From positions 33,710 through 97,709 of the forward strand of contig JASBST010000002.1 in NCBI GenBank assembly GCA_030148775.1: a DNA stretch of 64,000 nt, given 5' to 3'. A model generated the notes under the pieces. The model saw nothing but the letters and a program-made list of their open reading frames with translations, was not told the origin of the DNA and did not search any database. Both the position numbers and the translations under genes were made by a program. This document shows positions 27,790-36,431 of the stretch, piece after piece (the first letter of the stretch is position 1; each line of letters starts with the position of its first letter). The DNA is from Thiogranum sp. GTDB taxonomy: Bacteria > Pseudomonadota > Gammaproteobacteria > DSM-19610.

Positions 27790-27859
27790 TTTTCCTCCGA
27801 CCTGGTTTTACATCAATCCACTTCCCAACACCCCTAAATCGCACGAAACAGGAAAGTTA

Positions 27860-28651
27860 TCAGTCCATACTTCGCGCCACACACAGGATATCACGCGCCT
27901 CTATATCGACTGCCATTCCCAACAGATCATCCGGTCGACGCACTTCAATCAAGCTATCATAGGCGATTCGATATATATGATATCCTGCCTTGACCAACAG
28001 CTCGTACAGCTCCATGCTCTGACCGGAGCGCGTATTTTCCGCGATCCATTCCATAATAATCGCCGGCTGCTGCTCCCGAAGCAGTTTTTGCGCACCTCGA
28101 ATCACCTCGAACTCCGCGCCCTCGATGTCCATACGAATAAGATCAATAGCCTGATGTTCGAAGAAACTATCAATACCAACTACCCGTACCGGAACCGTTC
28201 TGCACCTCGCACGCTGCAGCGGTTTCTTGAACGATGCGCCGCCCAGGCCATGGGGTAGCAATGGAAAATCCAACATCCCCTCCTGTTCCCACAACCCCAT
28301 ACGATAAACGCTAGCAATCTGCGCGTAGCCATTAGTACGTATATTTTCGTGCAAGAATGCATGCAGCAACGGATTGGCCTCGAAACAATGCACTTTGCCC
28401 GCCGCACCAACGGCCCTGGCGATGTTAAGGGCATGATAGCCGCAACAGGCACCACCTTCTATGACGACATCGCCTGCGCTGAGAATCTCATCGATTACTC
28501 GAGATGTCGCCGGCTCATAGGATCCAGTCTCGCAAATCGCATTCTCCTGAAACGGTATCAGCCCTTTTGGCAGAGCATAGCGATGGCCATTGGACGTCTG
28601 CAACACCACAGACTCCAAGCCAATTTTCGTGCTTTCCGGCAACGTAACCAC
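27860..28651 (-). CDS. FkbM-family methyltransferase
   Basis: This 263-residue class I methyltransferase of the FkbM group has motif I VVIEGGACCGYHALNIAR near residue 58, the acidic HCFEANPLLHAFL strand and IDLIRMDIEGAEFEVIRGA, the hallmark of the family. FkbM enzymes O-methylate sugars or natural products. It starts with GTG one base after the stop of the upstream glycosyltransferase gene, so the two are translationally linked. The last ~40 residues (RIAYDSLIEVRRPDD) are a usual C-terminal extension. Confidence 0.88.
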   Translation of the reverse strand: MVTLPESTKIGLESVVLQTSNGHRYALPKGLIPFQENAICETGSYEPATSRVIDEILSAGDVVIEGGACCGYHALNIARAVGAAGKVHCFEANPLLHAFLHENIRTNGYAQIASVYRMGLWEQEGMLDFPLLPHGLGGASFKKPLQRARCRTVPVRVVGIDSFFEHQAIDLIRMDIEGAEFEVIRGAQKLLREQQPAIIMEWIAENTRSGQSMELYELLVKAGYHIYRIAYDSLIEVRRPDDLLGMAVDIEARDILCVARSMD

Positions 28652-28652
28652 G

Positions 28653-29324
28653 CTAACCCCCGTTTACTTTAAAGAGGTTTTTGCTCATGAAATGAATGAA
28701 AAACGCCTGTCGGGCGCGCTCGAACTGATCAGGCCGTCTCAACAGAAAATTGAAACGCCAGTCGAGTTTCCTTAGACCGACATGGTCCTGAACAATACGG
28801 TTTATGGTCGGTTGATCCTCATTATTAAAATCCAGGATCTGGTTCTTCCAGCCTAACCCTCTAATTTTTTTGCGAGTTTCCCTGTCTACCAGTAATACGC
28901 CAGAGTTAAAGTATGTCGATTCGTGCAACTTAAACAAAGTGAGTTGGCGGGCGATCGAGGCCTTGCGCCCTGGCTCTATGTTTGGATCGGAATCCACCAC
29001 CGGGACCGCGTAAAATCCCGGCTCCTGATAGCGCTCAAAGATATCAGGCCCTCGCGCTACGACATCGGCGTCCAGATACAAGATCCAATCGTAGATATCG
29101 AATTCGGGCTCGAATATCACGTAGCGCTGCCACGCCGGATGGAAGTCGTATATATCCAGCACGGGGCGGCAAATAACCTGATAACTTGCACCAACCTCCC
29201 GGGCGTACTCCAAGGCGGCCTGGGATGCATACCTATACAACTCCGGGACATAGGAAAACATCGTGTGCCCCCTGTTACCAGAATCAATATTCACCTGAAA
29301 CACCAGGTTATGGCTCTGGGCCAT
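28653..29324 (-). CDS. GT8-like glycosyltransferase
   Basis: This 223-residue protein has a GT-A fold with a clear DxD metal motif, YDWILYLDADVVARG near residue 80, followed by GFYAVPVVD and YFNSGVLLVDRETRK, both typical of GT8-type (glycogenin-like) enzymes. The tail HFMSKNLFKVNGG contains the late His usual for manganese binding. Donor and acceptor are not visible. It is one base apart from the FkbM gene and probably forms one operon with it. Confidence 0.82.
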   Translation of the reverse strand: MAQSHNLVFQVNIDSGNRGHTMFSYVPELYRYASQAALEYAREVGASYQVICRPVLDIYDFHPAWQRYVIFEPEFDIYDWILYLDADVVARGPDIFERYQEPGFYAVPVVDSDPNIEPGRKASIARQLTLFKLHESTYFNSGVLLVDRETRKKIRGLGWKNQILDFNNEDQPTINRIVQDHVGLRKLDWRFNFLLRRPDQFERARQAFFIHFMSKNLFKVNGG

Positions 29325-29466
29325 GCTTACCCCTCGCTAACGAACAGCCAACGACGTCGAGACAGCGACTTCCCAGACTTTGGCGGCCGAGCCTCACCCA
29401 TCAATCAAGAGACAAAATACCACGCGACGCGAGTATTACCATCGATGTGCACAGTCCATCACACCA

Positions 29467-30087
29467 TTAAAACCGATAGTTGAACGCAGCAATATCGCTT
29501 CGATACCGTTCGGCCACAATCGCCTGTGTCTCTTCGTCATAGTAGCTTCGGTAATCACTCCTCGATGAGCGCCTGTAATGCGGCACGGTCTGCAGCGGGA
29601 TACCAAATTTGGCACAAAACGCGCGCAGATCTCTCTCCAGAAACTCAAATCTCCCAACCCAATCAAGCAACATTTTACCATTGTAATCAATCATATAACT
29701 GACTTGAGGGTCGAAGTGAGGATCAAGATCCAGCTCATGGAGGGCCACGCAGAAGCCGCGAAATCCCCCACACTGAGCGATTTTCTCACCTAGCTCGGTA
29801 TAGCGCTTTTCTTCATCCTGGACAAAATAATGATATGACGAAACCAGTCGGTCCCAAGGATTTCGGGCAATGGCAAATTTGAAGTATTTGTGCCACTCGT
29901 CCCCCATTCGTTCGCACAGACCTGCGGCCCGGATATGGCCAGCATTAACGACGTCCCCCTCGCCTAGAAACGAAACCAGCGCGCCTTGCCGTCCATCTCC
30001 GAGCATCGGCTCGCCTATGCTTGTCCCACCTGTCTTCGGAATGTGGATAAATATGAAACGATGTTTTCGTGATATAATCCAGCCCAT
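29467..30087 (-). CDS. Sulfotransferase, Sulfotransfer_2 type
   Basis: This 206-residue cytoplasmic protein is a compact carbohydrate-type sulfotransferase (Sulfotransfer_2, PF03567-like). The PAPS loop reads FIHIPKTGGTSIGEPM at residues ~13-28, and the 3'-phosphate motif is FAIARNPWDRLVSSYHYF near residue 80. This family sulfates sugars, unlike the Sulfotransfer_3 type fused to TPRs elsewhere in the window. It is the first gene of the minus-strand run and stands back to back with the exopolysaccharide export operon at 30214, which suggests (inference) that its substrate is the exported polysaccharide. Confidence 0.9.
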   Translation of the reverse strand: MGWIISRKHRFIFIHIPKTGGTSIGEPMLGDGRQGALVSFLGEGDVVNAGHIRAAGLCERMGDEWHKYFKFAIARNPWDRLVSSYHYFVQDEEKRYTELGEKIAQCGGFRGFCVALHELDLDPHFDPQVSYMIDYNGKMLLDWVGRFEFLERDLRAFCAKFGIPLQTVPHYRRSSRSDYRSYYDEETQAIVAERYRSDIAAFNYRF

Positions 30088-30213
30088 AAATTAAGTATCA
30101 TACACAACCGTACTAAAAGAGTCCCTGGATCACCTGCGTTAAGAAAATGCTGTCCGGGCTTCGGGCAGTGTTGCCACGTTTTACCTTGAGGACCACTTTA
30201 ACCTGAGGACTAT

Positions 30214-30795
30214 ATGACTATCCGGTTAGTTTCACCAGCCACGTTCCTAGCTATCCTTTGGCTATGCTTTAGTCATACCAAGGCAACTTTCGCTGATGAC
30301 TCCCAGGTCGTCGATTTATATCAGATTCAACCCGGTGATGTACTGGGTGTCTCAGTATGGAAGGAAGAAGACCTGACTCGTGAAGTGATCGTTCGTCCCG
30401 ACGGGCAAATCAGTTTTCCCTTGGTCGGCGAAGCTACCGCTGCAGGCGAGACGCTGGAAGCTCTGCGCCAGGAACTGACAAACAAGCTGCGGAAATACAT
30501 CCCGGACCCAGTGGTCACCGTCTCCATCCGGCAACTTTCTGGGAACATCATTTACGTCATCGGAAAAGTGAACCGCCCGGGCCAGTTCCCTATACTGCGC
30601 AACGTGGATGTAATGCAGGCTCTGAGCATGGCAGGGGGCACTTCGACTTACGCGTCACTCAATAAAATCAAGATCTTGCGCAGAAACGGCACGCAGCTTA
30701 CAGCGATTCCCTTCGAGTACGGCGAAATCGAGAAAGGCGACAACCTGGAACAGAATATTATTCTGAAACCTGGAGATGTGGTCGTCGTTCCGTAA
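30214..30795 (+). CDS. XrtA-system exopolysaccharide export protein (Wza-like)
   Basis: This 193-residue protein has an N-terminal signal peptide (cleavage near FADDSQ), then a Poly_export domain (YQIQPGDVLGVSVWKEEDL, VRPDGQISFPLVGEA) and one SLBB-like region (IIYVIGKVNRPGQFPI). It is a short, periplasm/outer-membrane polysaccharide export protein of the form paired with XrtA (EpsH) loci. No lipobox Cys is visible in the signal peptide. It leads a six-gene operon with short gaps; the promoter must lie in the 126 bases shared with the divergent sulfotransferase gene. Confidence 0.9.
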   Translation: MTIRLVSPATFLAILWLCFSHTKATFADDSQVVDLYQIQPGDVLGVSVWKEEDLTREVIVRPDGQISFPLVGEATAAGETLEALRQELTNKLRKYIPDPVVTVSIRQLSGNIIYVIGKVNRPGQFPILRNVDVMQALSMAGGTSTYASLNKIKILRRNGTQLTAIPFEYGEIEKGDNLEQNIILKPGDVVVVP

Positions 30796-30807
30796 ATCGC
30801 GGGCCTG

Positions 30808-32076
30808 ATGGCGGTGACCTTCTCCACGTCACTAGTGACAACAGCAAGGACACTATACCGCGCTATGGGCCGCAGACGCTGGATCCCGCTCCTTCTTGCG
30901 GGCGTAACACCGACTCTATATGCCGCTCAGTGGACAGTCGATCCGAGCGTGAGCTTGCGTGCCGGTTATGTCGACAACCTAAGAATGTCGGTGGATAACC
31001 GGGTGTCCACCGCGGAAATCACACTAAACCCTCGCTCGGCCTTCGGGGTCGCCACACCGCGTTCAGGTCTCAGCGGCACATTGGGTTTCCATTTCCGGCG
31101 TTATGAGGAGGACAGCGATCTCGACGAAAACAATACGTTGCTGACTCTTTCCGGCTATCGCAGTTTCGAACGTTCGCGCCTCGGGCTCGACCTGGCTTAC
31201 GTAAAAGACACCACGCTGGACAGCCAACTGCAGGAAACTGGCCTGGCGCTTGGCCGCGTACGTCGCCAGCGCGCGACGCTGAGTCCCAGTTGGACCTGGA
31301 TGCTCAGCGAACGCACCAGCCTGCGGACAAACTATGATTACTCCGATGTGCAGTACATCAACGCCGAAGGAAGCGGATTTGTTGACTATAGGCTGCATAA
31401 TGGGGGCGCAACCCTATCCCGTATACTCAGTGAAAAAACGGATCTCTCGCTTACGCTATCCGGTTCCCGCACGGACAACGACAACGATGTGCAATCGACC
31501 AACACCAACTTCCAGGTCGGATTCTCACACCGTTTCAGTGAAAAACTGAGTCTGTCGGTTTTCGCCGGGGCACGCCGCACCCGGGTGGATTTCACGTCGG
31601 TCAGGTTTGTGGAGATTTTCTCAGGCAGCACCAGTCTCGGGTTTTTACCTATAACCCAGGAAGTCTCCCGCAGCGACTGGGGCGGTCTGCTCAGTATCAG
31701 CGCCGAGCGGAAGTTTTTACGCGGCAGCAGCAGTGTTTCGCTGAGCCGCAACATCAGTAACAGCATCAATGGGACACCGATTGAGGTCGACCGTGCCAGC
31801 TGGCGCAACACTTATAAAATGAGTGAACGCTTTTTAGCCGCACTCGAGCTCGAACTGTATCGCAGCCAGGTAGGCAGCGGCGTCAATCAAAACATCGACC
31901 GAAATTACTATCAAATACAGCCTGAGTTCAGCTGGAAACTCAGGCCGGCGTGGAGACTAACCGGCAGTTATCGATATCGTCGGCAGAGTTTCTCCAACAC
32001 CAATAAAGACGCCATCCAGAACGCCGCCTATTTGACGCTAACCTACCAGTGGCCTAAAATCTCGATTTCCCGCTAG
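30808..32076 (+). CDS. XrtA/PEP-CTERM-system-associated outer-membrane beta-barrel protein
   Basis: This 422-residue protein has a signal sequence (RRRWIPLLLAGVTPTLYAA) and alternating strands with aromatic ends, typical of the TIGR03016-type outer-membrane protein of PEP-CTERM exopolysaccharide loci. Repeats of Ser/Leu strands, for example LSLTLSGSRTDNDND and KLSLSVFAGARRTRVDF, fit a large barrel. An ATG at 30865 would start directly at the signal peptide; the earlier one at 30808 is listed. It should form the outer-membrane exit or a sugar-binding barrel; its exact role is unproven in the family. Confidence 0.85.
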   Translation: MAVTFSTSLVTTARTLYRAMGRRRWIPLLLAGVTPTLYAAQWTVDPSVSLRAGYVDNLRMSVDNRVSTAEITLNPRSAFGVATPRSGLSGTLGFHFRRYEEDSDLDENNTLLTLSGYRSFERSRLGLDLAYVKDTTLDSQLQETGLALGRVRRQRATLSPSWTWMLSERTSLRTNYDYSDVQYINAEGSGFVDYRLHNGGATLSRILSEKTDLSLTLSGSRTDNDNDVQSTNTNFQVGFSHRFSEKLSLSVFAGARRTRVDFTSVRFVEIFSGSTSLGFLPITQEVSRSDWGGLLSISAERKFLRGSSSVSLSRNISNSINGTPIEVDRASWRNTYKMSERFLAALELELYRSQVGSGVNQNIDRNYYQIQPEFSWKLRPAWRLTGSYRYRRQSFSNTNKDAIQNAAYLTLTYQWPKISISR

Positions 32077-32138
32077 TGACCTGATTGGGGGGGGTCGCGC
32101 GCGCGTGCTTGTTGCCCCTGGCGCGATTAGGGATAGTA

Positions 32139-33890
32139 ATGGAACAGCAAACTCTTGATTTTTCGGATTATTACCAGGCATTTCGCAGACGGCGCGGGAG
32201 CATAATCCTTGTTGCGGCTATAATTTTCACCATCGGCGCCTTGGCTGCTTTTTTTTGGCCTTCCACGTATAAGTCTTCAGCCACTATCCTCATCAAAGAA
32301 CAGGACATTCCGCCTGATCTGGTACGGTCCACGGTGACCAGCTTCGCGTCTCAGCGGATTCAGGCTATCAGCCAGAAGGTTATGGCGAGACCTAATCTAA
32401 TGGAGATTATTGATAAATATAACCTTTATCAGAATGAGCGCGAACGTTTGACCACCGAAGAAGTCATCGATCAGATGCGCGAGAATATCGGCCTCGATCT
32501 GATCGATGCCAATGTAGTGGACCCCCGGACTGGCCGCCCGGTATCCGCCACTATCGCCTTCCAACTCAGTTTTTCTGGTGAAAATCCGCCCCAGGTACAG
32601 AAAGTAGCCAACGAGCTAATGAGCTTGTATCTCAAGGAAAATATTAAAGAGCGTTCGGAAAAGGCAAATGAGACCTATAGCTTCCTTCACGGCGAGTCCA
32701 AGCGCCTAAACCGCGAAATTTCCAACCTGGAATCCAAGCTCGCGGATTTCAAAGAGAAACACGTCAACAGCCTGCCTGAACTACAACAACTCAACCTGAA
32801 TCTGATGGACCGGACCGAGCGAGAAATCTCCGACCTGGGTAACGAGATCCGCGCCCAGGAACAGACCCGAGTCTATCTGCAAAGCCAGTTAGCCCAGCTG
32901 CAGCCGTACGGCGCAGATCCCAGCATGAATCCCAAAACACGCCTACAGGCGCTGCGTACCCAGTACCTCGAGCTGATTGCCCGTTATTCCCCGGATCATC
33001 CCGATGTCATCCGCACCCGACGGGAAATAGCCGGGCTTGAACAGGAAACCGGGCAAGTGGACAGCTCCGCCGAGCAACTCAAGCAAATCGAGGCCCTACG
33101 GGGGGAGTTGGCGGTATTACTGAAGAAATATTCCGCCCAGCATCCAGATGTCATCAAGTTACAGCGTCAAATACATTCCCTTGAACAGTCCGTTGCCACC
33201 CCCAACGCAGCACCGGTCAAATCCAGCCTCGCACGCGCCGCGGCGGACAATCCCGATAATCCCGCTTATGTCCAGATCCAGTCGCAAATCGAATCGGCGG
33301 ATATGCAGATTCGCTCGCTGAAGGCGAAAAAGCAGAATCTCGAAGCCAAACAGGCGGACTATGAGCGCCGCCTAATAGCCACACCTCAGGTTGAACGCGA
33401 ATACCGAGCCTTGCAGCGGGACCTGCAAAACGCCACTACAGAATACGATAATATCCATGCCAAACTGGTTTCTGCGGAAATTGCGCAACAGCTGGAAAAA
33501 GATAGCAAGGGCGAACGTTTTGAGATCATCGAGCCGCCGATCCTCCCCGAGGAACCGGTAAGCCCCAACCGGCCGGCGATTCTGTTTCTTAGCCTGGTAT
33601 TAGCCATAGGCTGCGGCTTTGGCATTGCGGCCGTGACGGAGACTATGGACGACGCGGTGCACGGCGGCAAATCCATCGCGCTGAGTTTTGGCAGCGCTCC
33701 TTTAGCCGTCATACCTTATATTTCCACTGATAGGGAGGCTAGGCGTGAAAAAAGACGGATTGCAACCCGTCTGACCGCCACGGCCGCCGCGCTGATTATC
33801 GGCGCCGCCGCCATTCACTATTTATGGCAACCGCTTGACGTGCTTTGGTACAAAGCCCTGAGAAAAGCGGATGTCGCCATAAATACCTAG
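32139..33890 (+). CDS. XrtA-system polysaccharide chain-length determinant (Wzz/GumC-like)
   Basis: This ~583-residue inner-membrane protein starts at MEQQTLDFSDYYQ (32139); an in-frame start at 32085 would add residues with no family match. TM1 is near residues 20-40, followed by a periplasmic Wzz domain, long coiled coil (~180-430) and TM2 near 475-495 (FLSLVLAIGCGFGIAAV). A third hydrophobic stretch (TAAALIIGAAAIHYLW) lies near the end. The coiled coil repeats a YS-x2-HPDVI segment twice (RYSPDHPDVI and KYSAQHPDVI), an internal duplication. It should control polymer length together with the kinase encoded next. Confidence 0.9.
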   Translation: MEQQTLDFSDYYQAFRRRRGSIILVAAIIFTIGALAAFFWPSTYKSSATILIKEQDIPPDLVRSTVTSFASQRIQAISQKVMARPNLMEIIDKYNLYQNERERLTTEEVIDQMRENIGLDLIDANVVDPRTGRPVSATIAFQLSFSGENPPQVQKVANELMSLYLKENIKERSEKANETYSFLHGESKRLNREISNLESKLADFKEKHVNSLPELQQLNLNLMDRTEREISDLGNEIRAQEQTRVYLQSQLAQLQPYGADPSMNPKTRLQALRTQYLELIARYSPDHPDVIRTRREIAGLEQETGQVDSSAEQLKQIEALRGELAVLLKKYSAQHPDVIKLQRQIHSLEQSVATPNAAPVKSSLARAAADNPDNPAYVQIQSQIESADMQIRSLKAKKQNLEAKQADYERRLIATPQVEREYRALQRDLQNATTEYDNIHAKLVSAEIAQQLEKDSKGERFEIIEPPILPEEPVSPNRPAILFLSLVLAIGCGFGIAAVTETMDDAVHGGKSIALSFGSAPLAVIPYISTDREARREKRRIATRLTATAAALIIGAAAIHYLWQPLDVLWYKALRKADVAINT

Positions 33891-33919
33891 TCTAGGCAAG
33901 CAGCACGCAGGTACAGAAT

Positions 33920-34729
33920 ATGGAACGCATCAAACAGGCTTTGGAACGCGCTCGCGCCGAACGTCAGGGACAGACCGTAGCGGCGGTAGTCAGCGAGGCC
34001 CCAGTCACGCCCGCTGCGCAAGAGACGGAAACGGCGCAAGCCAATGTCGTTTATTCACAAACCCGTCAACTAGAGGTCTCGGCAACCGAACTGAGGGAAA
34101 ATCGTGTGGTGAGTGCTTTCGAATCCGGTGCGTTCACAGATGCCTACAAAATTCTGCGCACCCAGGTCCTGCAGCGACTGGAGGAAAATGATTGGAATGT
34201 GCTCGCCGTCACCAGCCCGGGGCAGGGCGAGGGCAAATCACTGACAGCCCTCAACCTGGCCATCAGTATGGCCATGGAAATCGGCCACACCGTGTTGCTG
34301 GTCGACGCCAACCTGCGCAACCCCAGCCTGCATAATCACCTTGGCTTGCCCGGAGAGCCCGGACTGAGCGACTACCTGCTAGAAGATACACCACTTAGCG
34401 ATCTGTTCGTTCATCCGAAAAGCATCGATCATCTGACGCTGTTGCCTGGTGGTCGCAGCCTGCATAATTCGGCGGAAATGCTCAACTCGCCCAAAATGAC
34501 CCGCTTGGTCGACGAACTAAAAAGCCGCTATGCCGGCCGTATCGTGATATTCGACTTACCCCCGGTGCTCGACGCCGCCGACGCCATGGCTTTCGCACCT
34601 TATGTCGATGCCACTCTGCTGGTCGTCGAGTACGGCAAAACAAAACGCAAGGAGATCGAGCATGCTCTTGACTTGCTGTCCACAACTAATGTCATTGGCA
34701 CGGTGCTGAACAAAGCGGATGCGCACTAG
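33920..34729 (+). CDS. XrtA-associated tyrosine autokinase (BY-kinase)
   Basis: This 269-residue cytoplasmic protein has the three BY-kinase ATPase motifs: Walker A GQGEGKS near residue 100, Walker A' LLVDANLRNPSLHNHLG and Walker B IVIFDLPPVLDAADAM. The first ~80 residues are a flexible Gln/Thr-rich part. It lacks a C-terminal tyrosine cluster (it ends VLNKADAH), unlike Wzc, as is usual for XrtA-linked autokinases. It is separated by 30 bases from the chain-length gene and should form the kinase half of that copolymerase. Confidence 0.9.
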   Translation: MERIKQALERARAERQGQTVAAVVSEAPVTPAAQETETAQANVVYSQTRQLEVSATELRENRVVSAFESGAFTDAYKILRTQVLQRLEENDWNVLAVTSPGQGEGKSLTALNLAISMAMEIGHTVLLVDANLRNPSLHNHLGLPGEPGLSDYLLEDTPLSDLFVHPKSIDHLTLLPGGRSLHNSAEMLNSPKMTRLVDELKSRYAGRIVIFDLPPVLDAADAMAFAPYVDATLLVVEYGKTKRKEIEHALDLLSTTNVIGTVLNKADAH

Positions 34730-34756
34730 CGTGCCGCTAACTGACCGACAGCCGTA

Positions 34757-36013
34757 ATGTACGAAAGCTTCTACAACTTCCGCGAAAAGCCCTTCTCGCT
34801 GATGCCCGACGCCGGCTTCCTCTACCTCAGCAACCAACACCGCATGGCGCTTACGCTATTGGAATACGGCCTGATGAACCAGGCCGGCTTCACCGTCATC
34901 AGCGGCGATATCGGCACCGGCAAGACCACGCTCATCCGCCAGCTCCTGAATAACATCGACCCGCAGATCACCGTGGGACTGATATCCAACACCCACCGCA
35001 CTTTCGGCGATCTCATGCAGTGGATCGCGCTCGCTTTCGAGCTGCCGCATCAGGGGCGCGACAAGGTACAGCTCTATCACGACTTCATGGATTTCATTAT
35101 CCAGGAGTACGCCAAGGGCCGTCGCACGGTATTGATCGTCGACGAAGCGCAGAACATGTCGGCGGAAACGCTTGAAGAGCTGCGCATGCTCTATAACGTC
35201 AATGCCGAAAAGGATCAGGTATTGCAGGTCATCCTCGTCGGCCAGCGGGAACTGCGCGAAACACTGCAGCGGCCGGAACTGGTTCAGTTCGCGCAGCGCA
35301 TTGGCGTGGATTATCACCTGCAGCCGCTGTCGGCGGACGAGACCGGCCAATATATCCGTCATCGCTGCCAGGTGGCGGGCGGCAACGCCAACCTGTTTTC
35401 CGATCAGGCGCGCGAGGCCGTGTATACCCATACCGGCGGGGTGCCGCGGCTGATCAATCTGCTCTGCGATACCGCCCTGGTATACGGTTACGCCGAACAG
35501 CGGGAATATATCGACGCCAAACTGGTCAACGATGCCGCCAGCGACAAGCAGCGCGGCGGGCTGTTTCCCATCCCGGCGAACCATCCGCTCCGGGACCAGC
35601 CACCCGCTCCACCGACACCGGCCGCGCCCAAAAATGCTTTGTCCCCCAACGACCATCCCCAGGATCTGCGCGTGGCGATCGCCGCCGAATCGGAACTGCT
35701 GCGCACCTATCTGGCCAAACTGTTGGGGCGTTTCGGCATCCACATAGTCGAATCCCTGCCGCTGCAAAGCGAGGCGCTGCAGGCCTTGCCGTCCAAGTCC
35801 GTGGATGTGCTGCTGGTGGAGCTCGACCAGCATCTGGAACAGATGGACGACACCCTCTACGATCTGCTGGAAAGCTGGGAGACGCCCGTGCTTTTCAACG
35901 ACAGCCTGGCGACCGAGGCCAGCCTGTCGCAACCCAACCGTCTGGAGTACGGTCGCAAGCTCAGTCAGAAGCTGTACTCGCTGCTGCCCCAGGCGCCCCA
36001 GTCCGTAGCCTGA
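34757..36013 (+). CDS. XrtA-associated AAA ATPase with extra C-terminal receiver-like domain
   Basis: This 418-residue protein begins with the ExeA-like AAA core of the XrtA ATPase family (TIGR03015-like): MYESFYNFREKPFSL, Walker A GDIGTGKT at residues 50-57, Walker B VLIVDEAQNMS near 127. This family is about 270 residues; here a Pro-rich linker (PPAPPTPAAPKN, ~280-292) leads to ~120 extra residues, DLRVAIAAESELLRTYLAK with LLGRFGIHIVE, VDVLLVELDQH and VLFNDS. Its strand-helix order looks like a receiver domain, but the acidic pair and a clear Lys are absent. It probably regulates polysaccharide assembly; the tail role is unknown. Confidence 0.88.
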   Translation: MYESFYNFREKPFSLMPDAGFLYLSNQHRMALTLLEYGLMNQAGFTVISGDIGTGKTTLIRQLLNNIDPQITVGLISNTHRTFGDLMQWIALAFELPHQGRDKVQLYHDFMDFIIQEYAKGRRTVLIVDEAQNMSAETLEELRMLYNVNAEKDQVLQVILVGQRELRETLQRPELVQFAQRIGVDYHLQPLSADETGQYIRHRCQVAGGNANLFSDQAREAVYTHTGGVPRLINLLCDTALVYGYAEQREYIDAKLVNDAASDKQRGGLFPIPANHPLRDQPPAPPTPAAPKNALSPNDHPQDLRVAIAAESELLRTYLAKLLGRFGIHIVESLPLQSEALQALPSKSVDVLLVELDQHLEQMDDTLYDLLESWETPVLFNDSLATEASLSQPNRLEYGRKLSQKLYSLLPQAPQSVA

Positions 36014-36019
36014 CTATTC

Positions 36020-36406
36020 ATGTCCTGGCATCGCCTGTCGCTGCTGGTGGCGCTCGGCTGGATGGCGCTGCTGTTCTATCTGTCCAGCCAGCCCTACCTC
36101 GACGTGCCTTCCCTGGTGCCCGATCAGGACAAATTCATGCACTTTGGCGCCTACGGCGTGCTCGGCGCGCTGTTACTGGGGTCGCTGCGGCCGACGCCCA
36201 CGGGCTATAGCCGCGCGCAGGCCTTAGTGGCGGCCGCCGCGGCCAGCCTGTACGGCGTGAGCGACGAAATCCACCAGTTGTTCGTCCCCGGCCGCGATGC
36301 CGACGTCATCGACTGGCTGGCCGACACCAGCGGCGCCCTGCTGGCGACACTGTTGCTGGCGTGGGTCAGCCGCCGGCTGGGAAAGAAATTCCTACCCCAG
36401 GGCTGA
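36020..36406 (+). CDS. VanZ-like membrane protein
   Basis: This 128-residue protein has three or four membrane segments and the VanZ motif YGVSDEIHQLFVPGRDAD followed by VIDWLADTSGALLATLL. VanZ-like proteins are poorly understood; some lower sensitivity to glycopeptides. It begins 6 bases after the ATPase stop and is the last gene of the exopolysaccharide operon, so it is probably co-transcribed. The usual downstream XrtA-locus genes (exosortase, glycosyltransferases) do not follow here. Confidence 0.85.
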   Translation: MSWHRLSLLVALGWMALLFYLSSQPYLDVPSLVPDQDKFMHFGAYGVLGALLLGSLRPTPTGYSRAQALVAAAAASLYGVSDEIHQLFVPGRDADVIDWLADTSGALLATLLLAWVSRRLGKKFLPQG

Positions 36407-36431
36407 GCCGCCGATCGGCACGGGGCGCGCG

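Noticed and set aside
34856..35932. 358-residue minus-strand open frame
   Set aside because: It is the antisense of the XrtA ATPase; high GC makes long chance frames.
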